From Lentisphaerota bacterium (GTDB taxonomy: Bacteria > Verrucomicrobiota > Kiritimatiellia > JAAZAB01), in NCBI GenBank assembly GCA_012514555.1, contig JAAZAB010000094.1:1-33788 (forward strand): DNA of 33,788 nt, written 5' to 3'. Below, one piece after another: positions 24,254-33,699 of this stretch (the stretch's first letter is position 1; every line of letters begins with the position of its first letter). Made by a program: the position numbers and the translations under genes. Below the pieces are notes generated by a model that did no database searches, was not told where the DNA came from, and was given only the letters and a program-made list of their open reading frames with translations.

Positions 24254-27200
24254 TTATTTTCCGCCGGCGCCGTCAAACTTGAGCGCGTACACGCATCCGT
24301 CGCCGCCGCCCACAGCGCATTCCATGCTCCGCCGGTCCCCGTCCAGCTCAACAGCGCGCGCGAACCGCGCCCCGCTCCCGGCCGTGAACAGGGCAATCTG
24401 CCGGCCCCGGTCGTCAAGGATGCGCATGCAGCCGTCCTCGCAGTCGAGAAGCAGGTCCGGCCGGCCGTTGCCGTCCATATCGCCGAAGTCAACGTCGCGC
24501 GGGACTGCGTCCGGATTTCCGCGCCACAGCCGAACGCCCCGGGCGTCGAAAGCGTATATGCCGCCGCTGTCGGTCCCGACAACGGTTTCCTTCTTTCCGT
24601 CGCCCTCAAAATCTACAAGCTTGACGAACGTAACGGTTGCGGCCAGCTCGCGGGTGACGCGGTTCGTGGCGTCCCACGGGACGCAGAACAGAACGCGCCC
24701 CTGCCGGTCGCCCATGACCATGTCGCCCTTGCCGTCTCCGTCGAGGTCGCCCAGCGCGACGGCGGACGGCCCGGCATGCCACGTCATTCTTATTTTCATG
24801 AGCGATTTGCCGGTGCTGCCGCGGATGACATGCCCGCTGAAATAGTTGTTGCCCACGGCCATTTCGCTCGCGCCGTCTCCGTCGAGGTCGTACGCCGCGC
24901 CGCATGTAGTCGCGTGATTCTGCTGGTTCAGGAATTTCCACAGCGGCCGGCCCTTGTGCGAATAGCCGTGGACATAATCAAACGCCCCGACGCCTATGTC
25001 GAACGAGCCGTCCCGGGATGGCTCGGACGCGAAGAGTATCAAGGGCGCGACCGGGAGCGGCGCTTCCCAGAGCCTGGCGCCGGATGCGTCAATGCAGGCC
25101 AATGCATACTCCTTGCCGCGGCCGCCCGCCGTGAGGATCTTCCTGTCAGCCGGGCTGCCGATGACGGCCCGCAGCCCGCCCGCCATGCTGCGCGTGCGGG
25201 CCATGCCGGGCGCCGGCGCTGACCACAGCGGCTTGCCCCCGTGAGAAAGCGCAACGACCGCGCCCTCCGCCATGCCGACAAGGATTTCCGATTTCCCGTC
25301 CTTGTCGCGATCGGCCGTTTCGAGCCAGGTCACGACGGCTTTATCCTTCTCTTTCCGGCGTCCTCCATCCGGCTTGTTCGTCGAGAGTCCTGCAGGCTGG
25401 AAGTCCCGGCATTCCCACAAAACGCGCATCCGTGACTTCAGCGCGTCGAGCTGCTCCCGGTTCCGGGCCTGCGCCCCGGCTTCGCCGCGCCGGCGGGCAA
25501 CGGCCGCTTCTTCGAACATTCCGGCCAGGGCCCGCTGGCGCTCACCCGTTTTTTCGCCGGACGCGGGCCCGAACCGGAACGCGGTTCGGCCGGGCCGGGC
25601 GTCGAGCGCGGCGCCGGTCCCGGCGCCGACCGTAACGCGCGCGGACTCGGCGGCCTCCACGATCCCCGTGCCCGTGTCGAAATCGAGAAACACGCTCACC
25701 GGCTTCCCGGCCCGGATATCGGCGCCGGGCAGGGTCAGCCGCGTCATGCCGCAGGCGCGGATGGCGCGGGGGCCGACGTGGAAGAGCGCGGCATCGGTGT
25801 CAAGTCCGGCGGCAGATCTGCACGGGCCGACGCCCACCAGCGAAATGCCGTCCGGTTGCTTGACCAGCGCCGCGCCGGGCGCGATGCTCTCGGCGTCAAT
25901 GGCCCCGGCATTCCCTTCCTCCTCGACGAAAAAGATGTTCGCCACTACTGTCTTACGGCCCCTGTCCAGGTTTGTGCTCACGGACTGGATGAGCTTGGGA
26001 CCCCCGGACTGGAGCGCTTGCGGGGTTCCGCCAAGGTTGATGAGGCGCATGGCCTGGGCCCCCTGCCTTGCCGTCACCTCGCGGCCGGCAAGGGTGACGT
26101 CGCCCCGGGGCTGCCAGACGCAGCGGATGTCAAACTCCCCGTCTTCATCCGCTTCGATTTCGTCGAAGAACGCGAAATAGCGCTCCTTCTCCCACACGAT
26201 ATTGCGCGACCATCGCGCGCAGTTGTAGTTGGAGACCGAAGTCTCCGTGAAGGCCAGGCCGTCGAAATCCGCCAGGTGTTCAATCCGCGCGAGCCGGGGC
26301 AGGGACGCCTCCGATTCGCCCTTGATGACGATCACCGTGCTGTGCTCGGTGATATCGGGCCGCATGTAAGTGCTGTCGTCGAGAAAATCAAAGCCGTTGT
26401 CGGTGAAGTTGATGACGGAGTTGGCGTCGGGATGCCCGTGGTAGCCGTCGGAGAAGCCCGAAAGCAGCAGGTACTGGTTGGTCGCTTCGAAGCCGGCGCG
26501 GAACGACATCTTGTCGAAATACCGATGGGCGTGTTCCTCCTCCGGCTCCGGCGCCTTCCAGCCCCTGTACATCCAGCTGTCGAGCGGGTACGGCTTGACC
26601 CCGAGCCAGCGGGCCGGCGGCTTCTCCTCGAGCCCGCCCATGATGAAGCGCCCTTCGTTCATCTTGCCCCAGTACCGCGCGGCAGGCAGCGCCCCGGGCC
26701 TGCCGCCGCATTTCTTGAACCACCACAGGTAGCCGCCGTCGCGGTAATACCACGAGGCCATGGTCAGAATGGCGGGGTGGTAATTGTACCGGGTCTTCGA
26801 CCAGGAAAGAGAGTCCCCGAACCCGCCGCTTCTTCCAAGATTGCTGGTGATCACGACATGGTAATCAGCCGCCTTGCGGACCAGTCCCGAGGAGAAATAT
26901 TCCATTTGGGGCCGCAGCAGCGCATACTGGAGATTGGCGGACCAGGTGGCGTCAGCGTAGCCGGTGGCATTGTCGCTCACCCGCCAGTGCTTAAGCGGCG
27001 AGGCGAAATAGCGGTCCATGCGCTCGACCAGCCGGCGTCCGATTTCGAGACCGGGATAGTACCTGTTGAAATAGAGGCCGGCGTACAGGGCGCTGTCCGC
27101 GTTGTGGTCGTTCCCGCCCGCGCCCATGTCGCCCGTGTCCCGGCGCGCATACCGCAACAGATGCGCGTAGACGTACAGGGCGTTTGAAATCAGCTCGCGG

Positions 27201-28045
27201 TCGGCCGCGTCAAACTGTTCGTCCTCCTCGATCATGTCCCAAAGCAGGGGCAGTTCCCCGAAAGAGGGATAGCCGCCTTTGAACGTCTTTTCATCGCGGA
27301 CATCCACGTCCGCAACCGACAGCGCGTAACTTTCCATGGCGCGCCTGAACACCCTGCCGTAGCCCGGCGTGCGATACTTGCGCAGGATATTCCCGCACTC
27401 GACCGCATACCCGGGGCCGGCGTTCCCTTTCTGCTCGATCTCGGCTTCTCCGAGCGGGGCGGGCCCCTTATCCCCGCCCTCAAGACGAAACAGGCTGCCC
27501 ACCGCGAGGGATTTCCCCTCCGGCTTGAGCAGCCCAATGAAAACCTGCGCGGCGCGCCGCACGCCCGCAAAATCGCTTCCTCCCAGCGAGATGAAATTGC
27601 GCCCGTCCCCCATGGGATTGTGAACGGTCTGGACAAGGCTCCCGTTTTCGCCCGGCCATGCCGCGTCCACATCCAGCTGGTGCATGCAATAGAGGCGTTC
27701 GCTGACCTTGCTGTCCGTCAGGTTGCCCAGGACGATCATGGCCCGACCTCCCCCGGGGCCCGCGTCAAGCTCCGCGTTGGCGGCGATATCCGTGATGACG
27801 GGCAGCTCCGCGCCGGCAAGGGCTTTGACCGCCTCGCGGATTTCGCGCGCCAGGCCGGAATAGCCGGGGTCATCGGGCGCCACTATGGCCGCGGCGGCCG
27901 CGCCATTCGAGACGAGAACCGTGTCCAGATAAAAATCCTTGACCGCGGGCAGGCGCGGCAGCCCGGCCGCGCGCGCGCTCATGCCGGCCGCCAGGGCCAG
28001 CGAAAGAACGAGTCCAATCGGCATCGCCCGCTGCAAGTCGCACAT
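24254..28045 (-). CDS. Secreted heparinase II/III-like lyase fused to FG-GAP repeats
   Basis: About 1263 residues. The signal peptide covers residues 1-28. Residues ~30-170 resemble the N-terminal domain found before many glycan enzymes (IVLGNLTDSKVSERLY, FISLGGSDFAGVRRAA). Helical alginate-lyase-like repeats follow to about 480. Then comes a beta-sandwich with GYHGHPDANSVINF near 540, the heparinase II/III signature. Residues ~915-1260 carry at least six Ca-binding loops such as DRDKDGKSE, DLDGDGASE, DLDGDGKGD and DMDGNGRPD, an FG-GAP/VCBS propeller. It probably cleaves a uronic-acid polysaccharide outside the inner membrane, with the propeller binding substrate or surface. ATG 28045 has GAGG six bases upstream; ATG 28057 has none. 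It starts 16 bases after the beta-helix gene stop. Confidence 0.88.
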   Translation of the reverse strand: MCDLQRAMPIGLVLSLALAAGMSARAAGLPRLPAVKDFYLDTVLVSNGAAAAAIVAPDDPGYSGLAREIREAVKALAGAELPVITDIAANAELDAGPGGGRAMIVLGNLTDSKVSERLYCMHQLDVDAAWPGENGSLVQTVHNPMGDGRNFISLGGSDFAGVRRAAQVFIGLLKPEGKSLAVGSLFRLEGGDKGPAPLGEAEIEQKGNAGPGYAVECGNILRKYRTPGYGRVFRRAMESYALSVADVDVRDEKTFKGGYPSFGELPLLWDMIEEDEQFDAADRELISNALYVYAHLLRYARRDTGDMGAGGNDHNADSALYAGLYFNRYYPGLEIGRRLVERMDRYFASPLKHWRVSDNATGYADATWSANLQYALLRPQMEYFSSGLVRKAADYHVVITSNLGRSGGFGDSLSWSKTRYNYHPAILTMASWYYRDGGYLWWFKKCGGRPGALPAARYWGKMNEGRFIMGGLEEKPPARWLGVKPYPLDSWMYRGWKAPEPEEEHAHRYFDKMSFRAGFEATNQYLLLSGFSDGYHGHPDANSVINFTDNGFDFLDDSTYMRPDITEHSTVIVIKGESEASLPRLARIEHLADFDGLAFTETSVSNYNCARWSRNIVWEKERYFAFFDEIEADEDGEFDIRCVWQPRGDVTLAGREVTARQGAQAMRLINLGGTPQALQSGGPKLIQSVSTNLDRGRKTVVANIFFVEEEGNAGAIDAESIAPGAALVKQPDGISLVGVGPCRSAAGLDTDAALFHVGPRAIRACGMTRLTLPGADIRAGKPVSVFLDFDTGTGIVEAAESARVTVGAGTGAALDARPGRTAFRFGPASGEKTGERQRALAGMFEEAAVARRRGEAGAQARNREQLDALKSRMRVLWECRDFQPAGLSTNKPDGGRRKEKDKAVVTWLETADRDKDGKSEILVGMAEGAVVALSHGGKPLWSAPAPGMARTRSMAGGLRAVIGSPADRKILTAGGRGKEYALACIDASGARLWEAPLPVAPLILFASEPSRDGSFDIGVGAFDYVHGYSHKGRPLWKFLNQQNHATTCGAAYDLDGDGASEMAVGNNYFSGHVIRGSTGKSLMKIRMTWHAGPSAVALGDLDGDGKGDMVMGDRQGRVLFCVPWDATNRVTRELAATVTFVKLVDFEGDGKKETVVGTDSGGIYAFDARGVRLWRGNPDAVPRDVDFGDMDGNGRPDLLLDCEDGCMRILDDRGRQIALFTAGSGARFARAVELDGDRRSMECAVGGGDGCVYALKFDGAGGK

Positions 28046-28061
28046 TGGAGACCTCATTTTG

Positions 28062-29285
28062 TCATTTTATGCTGTTGTGCCCGCCCATGGACCGGTTATC
28101 CGCCAGCGACCGCCAGGTGCCCTGGAGATAATTGTCAGCCAGCGCTATGTGATCGGTCTGCTCGTCAATGAAGAACGCGGCGGCGCCCGGGCCTTGCACC
28201 TTGCGGGTCTCGATGATCATGTTCCGGGCGAAAAGGAAGTGCTCGTACCTTCCTTCCTTTGGGCTTTCAATCGTCACTGCCGGCGTGACGCCCGGCTTGC
28301 CGTTGTCGCACAGGATGTTGTTGACAAAGGTGTTGGATTGGCACGGGTGGGCGCGCCGGGCAACCATGATGCCGCTTTCGCCGTTGTTGCTTATGACGTT
28401 GTTGGCGATAAGGTTGCGGTTGTCGAAAGGTCCGATGAGCAGGCCGTGGAGCTTGTTGTCGGACAGGTGGTTGCCGAGGAAAACGCTCTCCGTAACGTTC
28501 CAGCAGATGTAGATGCCGACCCAGTCGTTGTGATGGGCGTAGCAGTTTTCAATGGCGCAGCGGGCGGAGCCCGTCGTCTTGCCCAGGCCCACGTGGAACC
28601 CGTGCCAGACGTTGCCGTAGCTCTCGCAGCCGCGGAAAGTAATGTTCTCGCCGCCGCTGCAGCTTATGCCGAAGCCGCCGCAGTTGAAGGCGATGCAGTC
28701 CAGGACCTTGCAGCCCGCGCAGTCGGTGAACTGGATGCCTTCGCATTCTCCGCTCGATGGGCTCTCATTTTCCGGGCGCGTGCCGTCAACGGCGAGGTTC
28801 TGGACGATCACGTTTTCAACCTCGCGCCCGAAGATGACCGGGAACGCGTTGAAAAGCGTTGCCTTCCGGCTCACGGCGTAGTTGCAGACGAGCGGTGTCT
28901 CAAGCCATACCTTGTTGCCCTGGACCTTCCTGATCCTGGCCATGTCGCGAATGGGGCCGTTGGGGTTCAGTTCGCGGATCGCGACCTCCACACCCGCCCT
29001 GAAAGCCCCGGCGTCTTTCACCGCCACGCGCACGGAGCCCTCGGCGGCGTCTTCGGCGAGCGGCGTTTCGGCCAGGCTCGAGCGCTTGAGCAGGGTGGCC
29101 CGCCCTTCGCCCTGAAGCATGACGTTGCTCCTCATCTTCAGTCCGGCTTCGAGGCTGTAGGTTCCAGCGGGCAGGAAGACGATCCCGCCGCCGCGTGACG
29201 CCGCCTTGTCGATGGCGTCCTGGATGGCCTGTCCGGTTTTAACCCGCACGATCGTTCCGAACCCGGCATGCTTCGATGCTGTCAT
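28062..29285 (-). CDS. Right-handed beta-helix protein (Pectate_lyase_3-like)
   Basis: About 407 residues. The N-terminus has the Pectate_lyase_3 entry motif (AIQDAIDKAASRGGGIVFLP, then GTYSLEAGLKM). From about residue 130 it is built of parallel beta-helix coils marked by repeated short strands and Asn/Gly turns, e.g. NVIVQNLAVDG, CKVLDCIAFNCGGFGISC, NITFRGCESYGN, LIANNVISNNGESGIMV. Such folds are polysaccharide lyases, hydrolases or C5-epimerases. ATG 29285 is preceded by GGGGGAAG; an upstream start would add 23 residues. Neither form has a signal peptide, although the next gene product is secreted. It is the first gene of the operon, after the promoter at 29337-29364. The specific reaction is unknown. 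Confidence 0.87.
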   Translation of the reverse strand: MTASKHAGFGTIVRVKTGQAIQDAIDKAASRGGGIVFLPAGTYSLEAGLKMRSNVMLQGEGRATLLKRSSLAETPLAEDAAEGSVRVAVKDAGAFRAGVEVAIRELNPNGPIRDMARIRKVQGNKVWLETPLVCNYAVSRKATLFNAFPVIFGREVENVIVQNLAVDGTRPENESPSSGECEGIQFTDCAGCKVLDCIAFNCGGFGISCSGGENITFRGCESYGNVWHGFHVGLGKTTGSARCAIENCYAHHNDWVGIYICWNVTESVFLGNHLSDNKLHGLLIGPFDNRNLIANNVISNNGESGIMVARRAHPCQSNTFVNNILCDNGKPGVTPAVTIESPKEGRYEHFLFARNMIIETRKVQGPGAAAFFIDEQTDHIALADNYLQGTWRSLADNRSMGGHNSIK

Positions 29286-29336
29286 TTCTTCCCCCGCTTT
29301 ACGCGACGTGGCCTGCGCGCTCCTGATTGGCCGCGG

Positions 29337-29364
29337 ATTGTAGGGCGGCGGCAATCTGAGTCAA
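29337..29364 (-). promoter_or_regulatory. Sigma70-like promoter for the beta-helix/heparinase/NagA operon
   Basis: Minus-strand TTGACT (29364-29359) and TACAAT (29342-29337) are 16 bases apart and match the consensus at five of six positions each. The start would be near 29330, about 45 bases before the beta-helix ATG. Confidence 0.7.
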
Positions 29365-29388
29365 CATTCAATTCCCGCAAGTCGGCTC

Positions 29389-29417
29389 TTGACGACGACG
29401 GACGACTTCACTAATCT
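29389..29417 (+). promoter_or_regulatory. Sigma70-like promoter for hppA
   Basis: TTGACG (29389-29394) and TAATCT (29412-29417) are 17 bases apart. The start would be near 29424, about 60 bases before the ATG. It lies 25 bp from the divergent operon promoter, so the two could influence each other. Confidence 0.65.
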
Positions 29418-29482
29418 GCGCGTGTTTTTTCCGCATATCGGGTCATGCTTGATCCAAGTGCGGACAACAGAAAGGACGGACG

Positions 29483-31906
29483 ATGAAACGGATCGTATCG
29501 AATCGGATGTTCCAAGGCTTGTTGGCGGGACTGGGCGCATTCATTTTATGCGGAGCGGTTAGCGCCCAGGAGGCGGCTGCCGATGCAACGGCCGCGGCGG
29601 CGGCCCCGGTCATCCCGCTGCTCTGGTGGGTGGCGCCAATCTCGTCCCTGGTTGCCCTGTTCGCGGCCTGGGGAATCTTCCGCCTCATGATTCACGCCCC
29701 GGCCGGCAACGCCAGGATGGTTGAAATTGCCGGGTTCGTCAAGGAAGGCGCCATGGCCTACCTGATGCGCCAGTACAGGATCGTGGGCATAGTGTTCGTC
29801 GTGCTCGTGATCATCCTGGCGGCGCTGGCGCATTTCGGCATTCAGAACCCGTTCGTGCCCGTTGCGTTCCTCACGGGCGGCTTCTTTTCCGGCTTGTGCG
29901 GCTTTCTTGGAATGCGCACGGCCACGCTGGCATCTTCCCGCACGGCCCAGGGCGCAATGGAAAGCCTGAACCGCGGCCTGCAGGTGGCGTTCCGCTCGGG
30001 AGCGGTCATGGGTCTCGTCGTGGTGGGGTTCGGCCTGCTCGACATCTGCCTCTGGTTCTGGATTCTCGACGCGCTGGTTTTCACGCCTGAGCACATGGCT
30101 TCCGGCCTCAAGTTCCTGGGGCTGCAGCTGGTCATGCCCGGAACGACCGAGGCCGACAAGCTGGTCCAGATCACGACCACCATGCTGACCTTCGGCATGG
30201 GCGCCTCGACCCAGGCCCTGTTCGCCCGCGTGGGCGGCGGCATCTTCACCAAGGCCGCGGACGTCGGCGCCGACCTTGTGGGCAAGGTCGAGGCCGGGAT
30301 TCCCGAAGACGACCCCCGCAATCCGGCGGTAATCGCCGACAACGTGGGCGACAATGTCGGCGACGTGGCGGGCATGGGCGCGGACCTGTACGAGAGCTAT
30401 TGCGGTTCGATCCTGGCCACGGCGGCGCTGGGCGCCTCGGTCGGCATCCAGGCCGGCGACCTCCAGCAGGCTATGAAGTACATCACCGCCCCCATGATAG
30501 TCGCGGGCCTCGGCACGCTTCTCTCGATCGTGGGCATCTTCCTGGTGCGCTGCAAGGAAGGCGCGGACCAGCGCATGCTGCTGCGCTCGCTGCTGACGGG
30601 CACTCTCGGCAGCTCCGTGCTGATCATCGCGGCCATGGCGGTCCTGGCGTTCTTCGACTTTGTGACCTGGGGCATTTTCGGGGCCGTGATCTCCGGCCTG
30701 CTGGCTGGCGTGCTGATCGGCCAGGCAACCGAATACTACACTTCCGACAGCTACAACCCGACGCTTGGCATTGCCAGGCAGGCCAAGATGGGCCCTGCCA
30801 CGGTCATCATCGAAGGGCTGGCGACAGGAATGATCTCCTCGGCCGCGCCGGTCTTCATCATCGTGCTCGGCATCCTGGCCGCCTTCGGATTGGCCGGCGG
30901 GTTCTCCGATTTCGGCATGGGCCTCTACGGCATCGGCTTTGCAGCGGTCGGCATGCTCGCGACTCTTGGCATAACCCTGGCAACCGACGCCTATGGCCCC
31001 ATCGCGGACAACGCGGGCGGCAACGCGGAAATGGCGCACCTGCCCCCGGAAGTCCGCACGCGCACGGACGCGCTGGACTCCCTGGGCAACACCACGGCCG
31101 CGACCGGCAAGGGTTTCGCCATCGGCTCCGCGGCCCTCACGGCGCTCGCACTGCTCGCGGCCTGCCTCGAGGAGGTCAAGATGTGGATCGGCAAGTACGC
31201 GGCCGAAGGCGTGTTCGTCGTCGGGAAAACCACCTTCACGGCCGCGTCCGCGGCCAAGGCCGGCATCCTGGACTTCGTGCAGGCCTACGACATCAACATA
31301 ATGAACCCGCTCATGCTGTGCGGCATGATGATCGGCAGCATGATGGTGTTCCTGTTCTCCGCGCTCAGCATGAAGGCCGTCGGCCGCGCCGCCGGCGCCA
31401 TGGTCGAGGAGGTGCGCCGCCAGTTCAAGGCCATTCCGGGCCTCATGGAAGGCTCAGGCAGGCCGGACTACGCCCGGTGCGTTGCCATATCAACGGCCGG
31501 CGCCCAGCGTGAAATGGTGCTGCCCTCCCTCCTGGCCATCACTGTCCCCGTGGCCACCGGCCTGGTCCTCGGCATTGCCGGCATTATGGGCCTGCTGGCG
31601 GGCGGGCTTTCCACCGGCTTCGTCATGGCCACGATGCTTAACAACGCGGGCGGCGCGTGGGACAATGCCAAGAAGCACATCGAAAAGGGCAACTTTGGCG
31701 GCAAGAAGCTGCCCGACGGCTCCAAGAACCCCGTGCACGGCGCGGCGGTCATTGGCGACACCGTGGGCGATCCCTGCAAGGACACGAGCGGCCCGGCGCT
31801 GAACATCCTGGTCAAGCTCATGAGCATGGTCTGCATCGTGTTCACTCCAGTGCTCATCAAGTGGTCGCCGGCTATCATGAAGGCGCTGGGCCTGGCCGCA
31901 AAGTGA
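29483..31906 (+). CDS. hppA: K+-dependent membrane pyrophosphatase (H+ or Na+ pump)
   Basis: 807 residues with about 16 hydrophobic helices. It couples pyrophosphate hydrolysis to cation export across the inner membrane. The catalytic [20 protein letters not shown] near residue 260, [19 protein letters not shown] after it, and [17 protein letters not shown] near 757 are all present. [16 protein letters not shown] near 534 has Ala where K+-independent enzymes have Lys, so it should need K+. Whether it pumps H+, Na+ or both is not settled by what I can see. The first 24 residues look like a signal peptide ending CGAVSAQ, followed by an Ala-rich stretch before helix one. AAAGGA six bases before the ATG supports the start. 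Confidence 0.97.
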   Translation: MKRIVSNRMFQGLLAGLGAFILCGAVSAQEAAADATAAAAAPVIPLLWWVAPISSLVALFAAWGIFRLMIHAPAGNARMVEIAGFVKEGAMAYLMRQYRIVGIVFVVLVIILAALAHFGIQNPFVPVAFLTGGFFSGLCGFLGMRTATLASSRTAQGAMESLNRGLQVAFRSGAVMGLVVVGFGLLDICLWFWILDALVFTPEHMASGLKFLGLQLVMPGTTEADKLVQITTTMLTFGMGASTQALFARVGGGIFTKAADVGADLVGKVEAGIPEDDPRNPAVIADNVGDNVGDVAGMGADLYESYCGSILATAALGASVGIQAGDLQQAMKYITAPMIVAGLGTLLSIVGIFLVRCKEGADQRMLLRSLLTGTLGSSVLIIAAMAVLAFFDFVTWGIFGAVISGLLAGVLIGQATEYYTSDSYNPTLGIARQAKMGPATVIIEGLATGMISSAAPVFIIVLGILAAFGLAGGFSDFGMGLYGIGFAAVGMLATLGITLATDAYGPIADNAGGNAEMAHLPPEVRTRTDALDSLGNTTAATGKGFAIGSAALTALALLAACLEEVKMWIGKYAAEGVFVVGKTTFTAASAAKAGILDFVQAYDINIMNPLMLCGMMIGSMMVFLFSALSMKAVGRAAGAMVEEVRRQFKAIPGLMEGSGRPDYARCVAISTAGAQREMVLPSLLAITVPVATGLVLGIAGIMGLLAGGLSTGFVMATMLNNAGGAWDNAKKHIEKGNFGGKKLPDGSKNPVHGAAVIGDTVGDPCKDTSGPALNILVKLMSMVCIVFTPVLIKWSPAIMKALGLAAK

Positions 31907-31967
31907 CGATATCCTTGACGTATTCCGATATCCCATTCCCCCATTCTTTCGCATTGCGGGGGGCGGA

Positions 31968-32738
31968 TTGAAACTGCTTTTCCTCGGCACAGGGACATCC
32001 GTCGGCATCCCGGCCATCGGGTGCGCCTGCCCGGTGTGCCTCTCCGGCGACCCGCGCAACAAGCGCCGGCGCGCCAGCCTATACCTCCAGGCCGCAGGCC
32101 TGCACCTGGTGGTGGATACGCCGCCGGACTTTCGCGAACAGATGCTGACGTTCCGGGTGCCGCGCGTGGACGCCCTGCTTTTCACCCACCCGCACGCGGA
32201 CCATCTCTGCGGCTTCGACGACATACGCCGCTTCAACGAAATCCAGGAATCGTCCGTTCCGGCCTACGGCTCGCCGGAGACGCTGGACGCCATCCAGCGC
32301 TTTTTCCACTACGTGAACAGAAAGCCGCAATCCGGGGTGTCCTATCCGCGCGTTTCGTTCAAGCCCGTCACCGGGCCGTTCGAGATCGGCGCCGTGAGGG
32401 TTACGCCGCTGGATGTCGAACACGCGCAGGTTCGCACGTTCGGATACCGCTTCGACGCCGGCGGCAGGGCGCTGGCCTACATTCCCGACTGCCATACCCT
32501 GACGGACGCGGCCCTGGCGGCGCTGAAGGGCCTGGACGTCATGATCCTCGACGGACTGAGGCCGGCCCCGCATCCCACGCACCTGACCGTTGCGCAATCA
32601 ACGGCCCTGCTCCGGCGCATCGGCGCCAGGCAGTCATTCCTGACCCACATCGCCCACCAGGTCGAGCACGCGGCCGTACAGGCTTCGCTCCCGCCCGGGA
32701 TTGACCTGCCCTACGACGGGCTCGAGCTCGAGCTCTGA
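31968..32738 (+). CDS. MBL-fold metallo-hydrolase, PhnP-like
   Basis: 256 residues. KLLFLGTGTSVGIPAIGC leads into CACPVC, the Cys-rich zinc site seen in PhnP-type proteins. The beta-lactamase-fold motif is FTHPHADHLCGFDD, followed by LDVEHAQ, YIPDCHTL and LTHIAHQ. PhnP itself hydrolyses cyclic phosphodiesters in phosphonate breakdown; relatives act on other phosphodiesters, and no phn genes lie nearby, so the substrate is open. The start is a TTG at 31968 with GGGGGGCGGA directly before it; no better in-frame start exists. It follows hppA by 61 bases without a terminator and is probably co-transcribed. It converges on the HAD gene. Confidence 0.88.
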   Translation: MKLLFLGTGTSVGIPAIGCACPVCLSGDPRNKRRRASLYLQAAGLHLVVDTPPDFREQMLTFRVPRVDALLFTHPHADHLCGFDDIRRFNEIQESSVPAYGSPETLDAIQRFFHYVNRKPQSGVSYPRVSFKPVTGPFEIGAVRVTPLDVEHAQVRTFGYRFDAGGRALAYIPDCHTLTDAALAALKGLDVMILDGLRPAPHPTHLTVAQSTALLRRIGARQSFLTHIAHQVEHAAVQASLPPGIDLPYDGLELEL

Positions 32739-32760
32739 CAAGGGCCCGCCCGGACGTTGT

Positions 32761-33672
32761 CTAATCCGCTCCAAGGCAGCGGGGCAAATCCTCCAGCCTG
32801 CCGAGAACCAGGTCGGGCTTTGCGGCCCGGCACGCGGCATGGTCCTTGCGCATGCGCAGCGAGCGCCGGTCTCCGGCGAAGAGCGCCGTGCGCAGCCCGG
32901 CGGCCTGCGCCGGAAGGATGTCGTTGAGCATGTCGTTGCCGACGAACAGCATTTCGCCCGGCTTCAGACCGAGGCGGCGCTCCGCCGCCCCGGTCAATTT
33001 CGCGAATAACCGCGCCGAAGGCTTGGCCTCCCGCTCCAGGTACGACCACAGCGTAAGCGCGGGCTCGAACCCGAGCTCGGCCGGCGATTGTCCGACCAGG
33101 GCGTCGAACAGGAGCGGAGAATAGAACTGGGCGTTGGACACTATGCCCAGCGACATTCCGGCCGCCCGCAGGCGGGCCAGCGCCCCGGCCATGCCCGGCA
33201 TCGGCCATGCCGGGTTGGCACGGCATTCGTAACCCGCGGCAAGCCGCATGACGGCGCGCGGCGTGATGTCGCCTGCAAGGCGGCCGCCGGCCTTCATTTC
33301 CTCAAGGCAGGCGCGCCATATTTCAAGGATGTCCACTTCAGGGCAGTCGGCGCCGGCCTCTTTCATGGCCGCGTGTTCGCGCAGGATCGCGCCCGTAAAA
33401 TTCGCCAGGGCCCGCGCGGCGCCGTCCGGCCCAAGAGTCCGGAACCCGGCCCCGGCCAGGGCGTCATCGAGCGCGGAGGGCGAAGCGCCGGCAGCATCAA
33501 TATCACCCGAGCCGGATACGAACAAAGTGCCGTACACGTCGAATATGACGGCGCGCACGCCAGCCAGGCGGCCCGGCGCCGCGCCCGCGCCCGGGGGGAT
33601 GGGCTCGAGCGGAGCGCTCAATTCGCGGATGAGTAGGACCAGCGCGCGCTTCTCATTTGCCTGCTTGCTCAT
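32761..33672 (-). CDS. HAD-family hydrolase
   Basis: 303 residues. HAD motifs are in order: AVIFDVYGTLF (motif I, nucleophile Asp, with Tyr instead of the second Asp as in many dehalogenase-like members) near residue 42, IVSNAQF (motif II), KPSARLFAKL (motif III Lys), and FVGNDMLNDILPA (motif IV acids). A helical cap lies between motifs I and II. The reaction is likely hydrolysis of a small phosphate ester; the substrate is unknown. The 38 residues before motif I look weakly conserved, and the ATG at 33672 has no good Shine-Dalgarno site, so a later start (for example GTG at residue 39) is possible. The gene lies 26 bases after the stop of the clipped gene upstream on the same strand. Confidence 0.87.
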   Translation of the reverse strand: MSKQANEKRALVLLIRELSAPLEPIPPGAGAAPGRLAGVRAVIFDVYGTLFVSGSGDIDAAGASPSALDDALAGAGFRTLGPDGAARALANFTGAILREHAAMKEAGADCPEVDILEIWRACLEEMKAGGRLAGDITPRAVMRLAAGYECRANPAWPMPGMAGALARLRAAGMSLGIVSNAQFYSPLLFDALVGQSPAELGFEPALTLWSYLEREAKPSARLFAKLTGAAERRLGLKPGEMLFVGNDMLNDILPAQAAGLRTALFAGDRRSLRMRKDHAACRAAKPDLVLGRLEDLPRCLGAD

Positions 33673-33680
33673 GGCATTTC

Positions 33681-33699
33681 AACCCGGATTTTGCGGGTT
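33681..33699 (-). repeat. Small hairpin with CCGGATTTTGC core
   Basis: AACCCG (33681-33686) and CGGGTT (33694-33699) form a perfect 6-bp stem around GATTTTG, between two minus-strand genes. The core CCGGATTTTGC (33684-33694) matches those at 18641-18651, 24165-24175 and, inverted, 219-229. Confidence 0.65.

Noticed and set aside
25778-27187. Long open frame antisense to the heparinase-like gene
   Set aside because: Composition and position show it is a shadow of the sense gene.
31908-31933. CGATATCC direct repeat between hppA and the MBL gene
   Set aside because: Only eight bases, with no promoter spacing or other structure around it.
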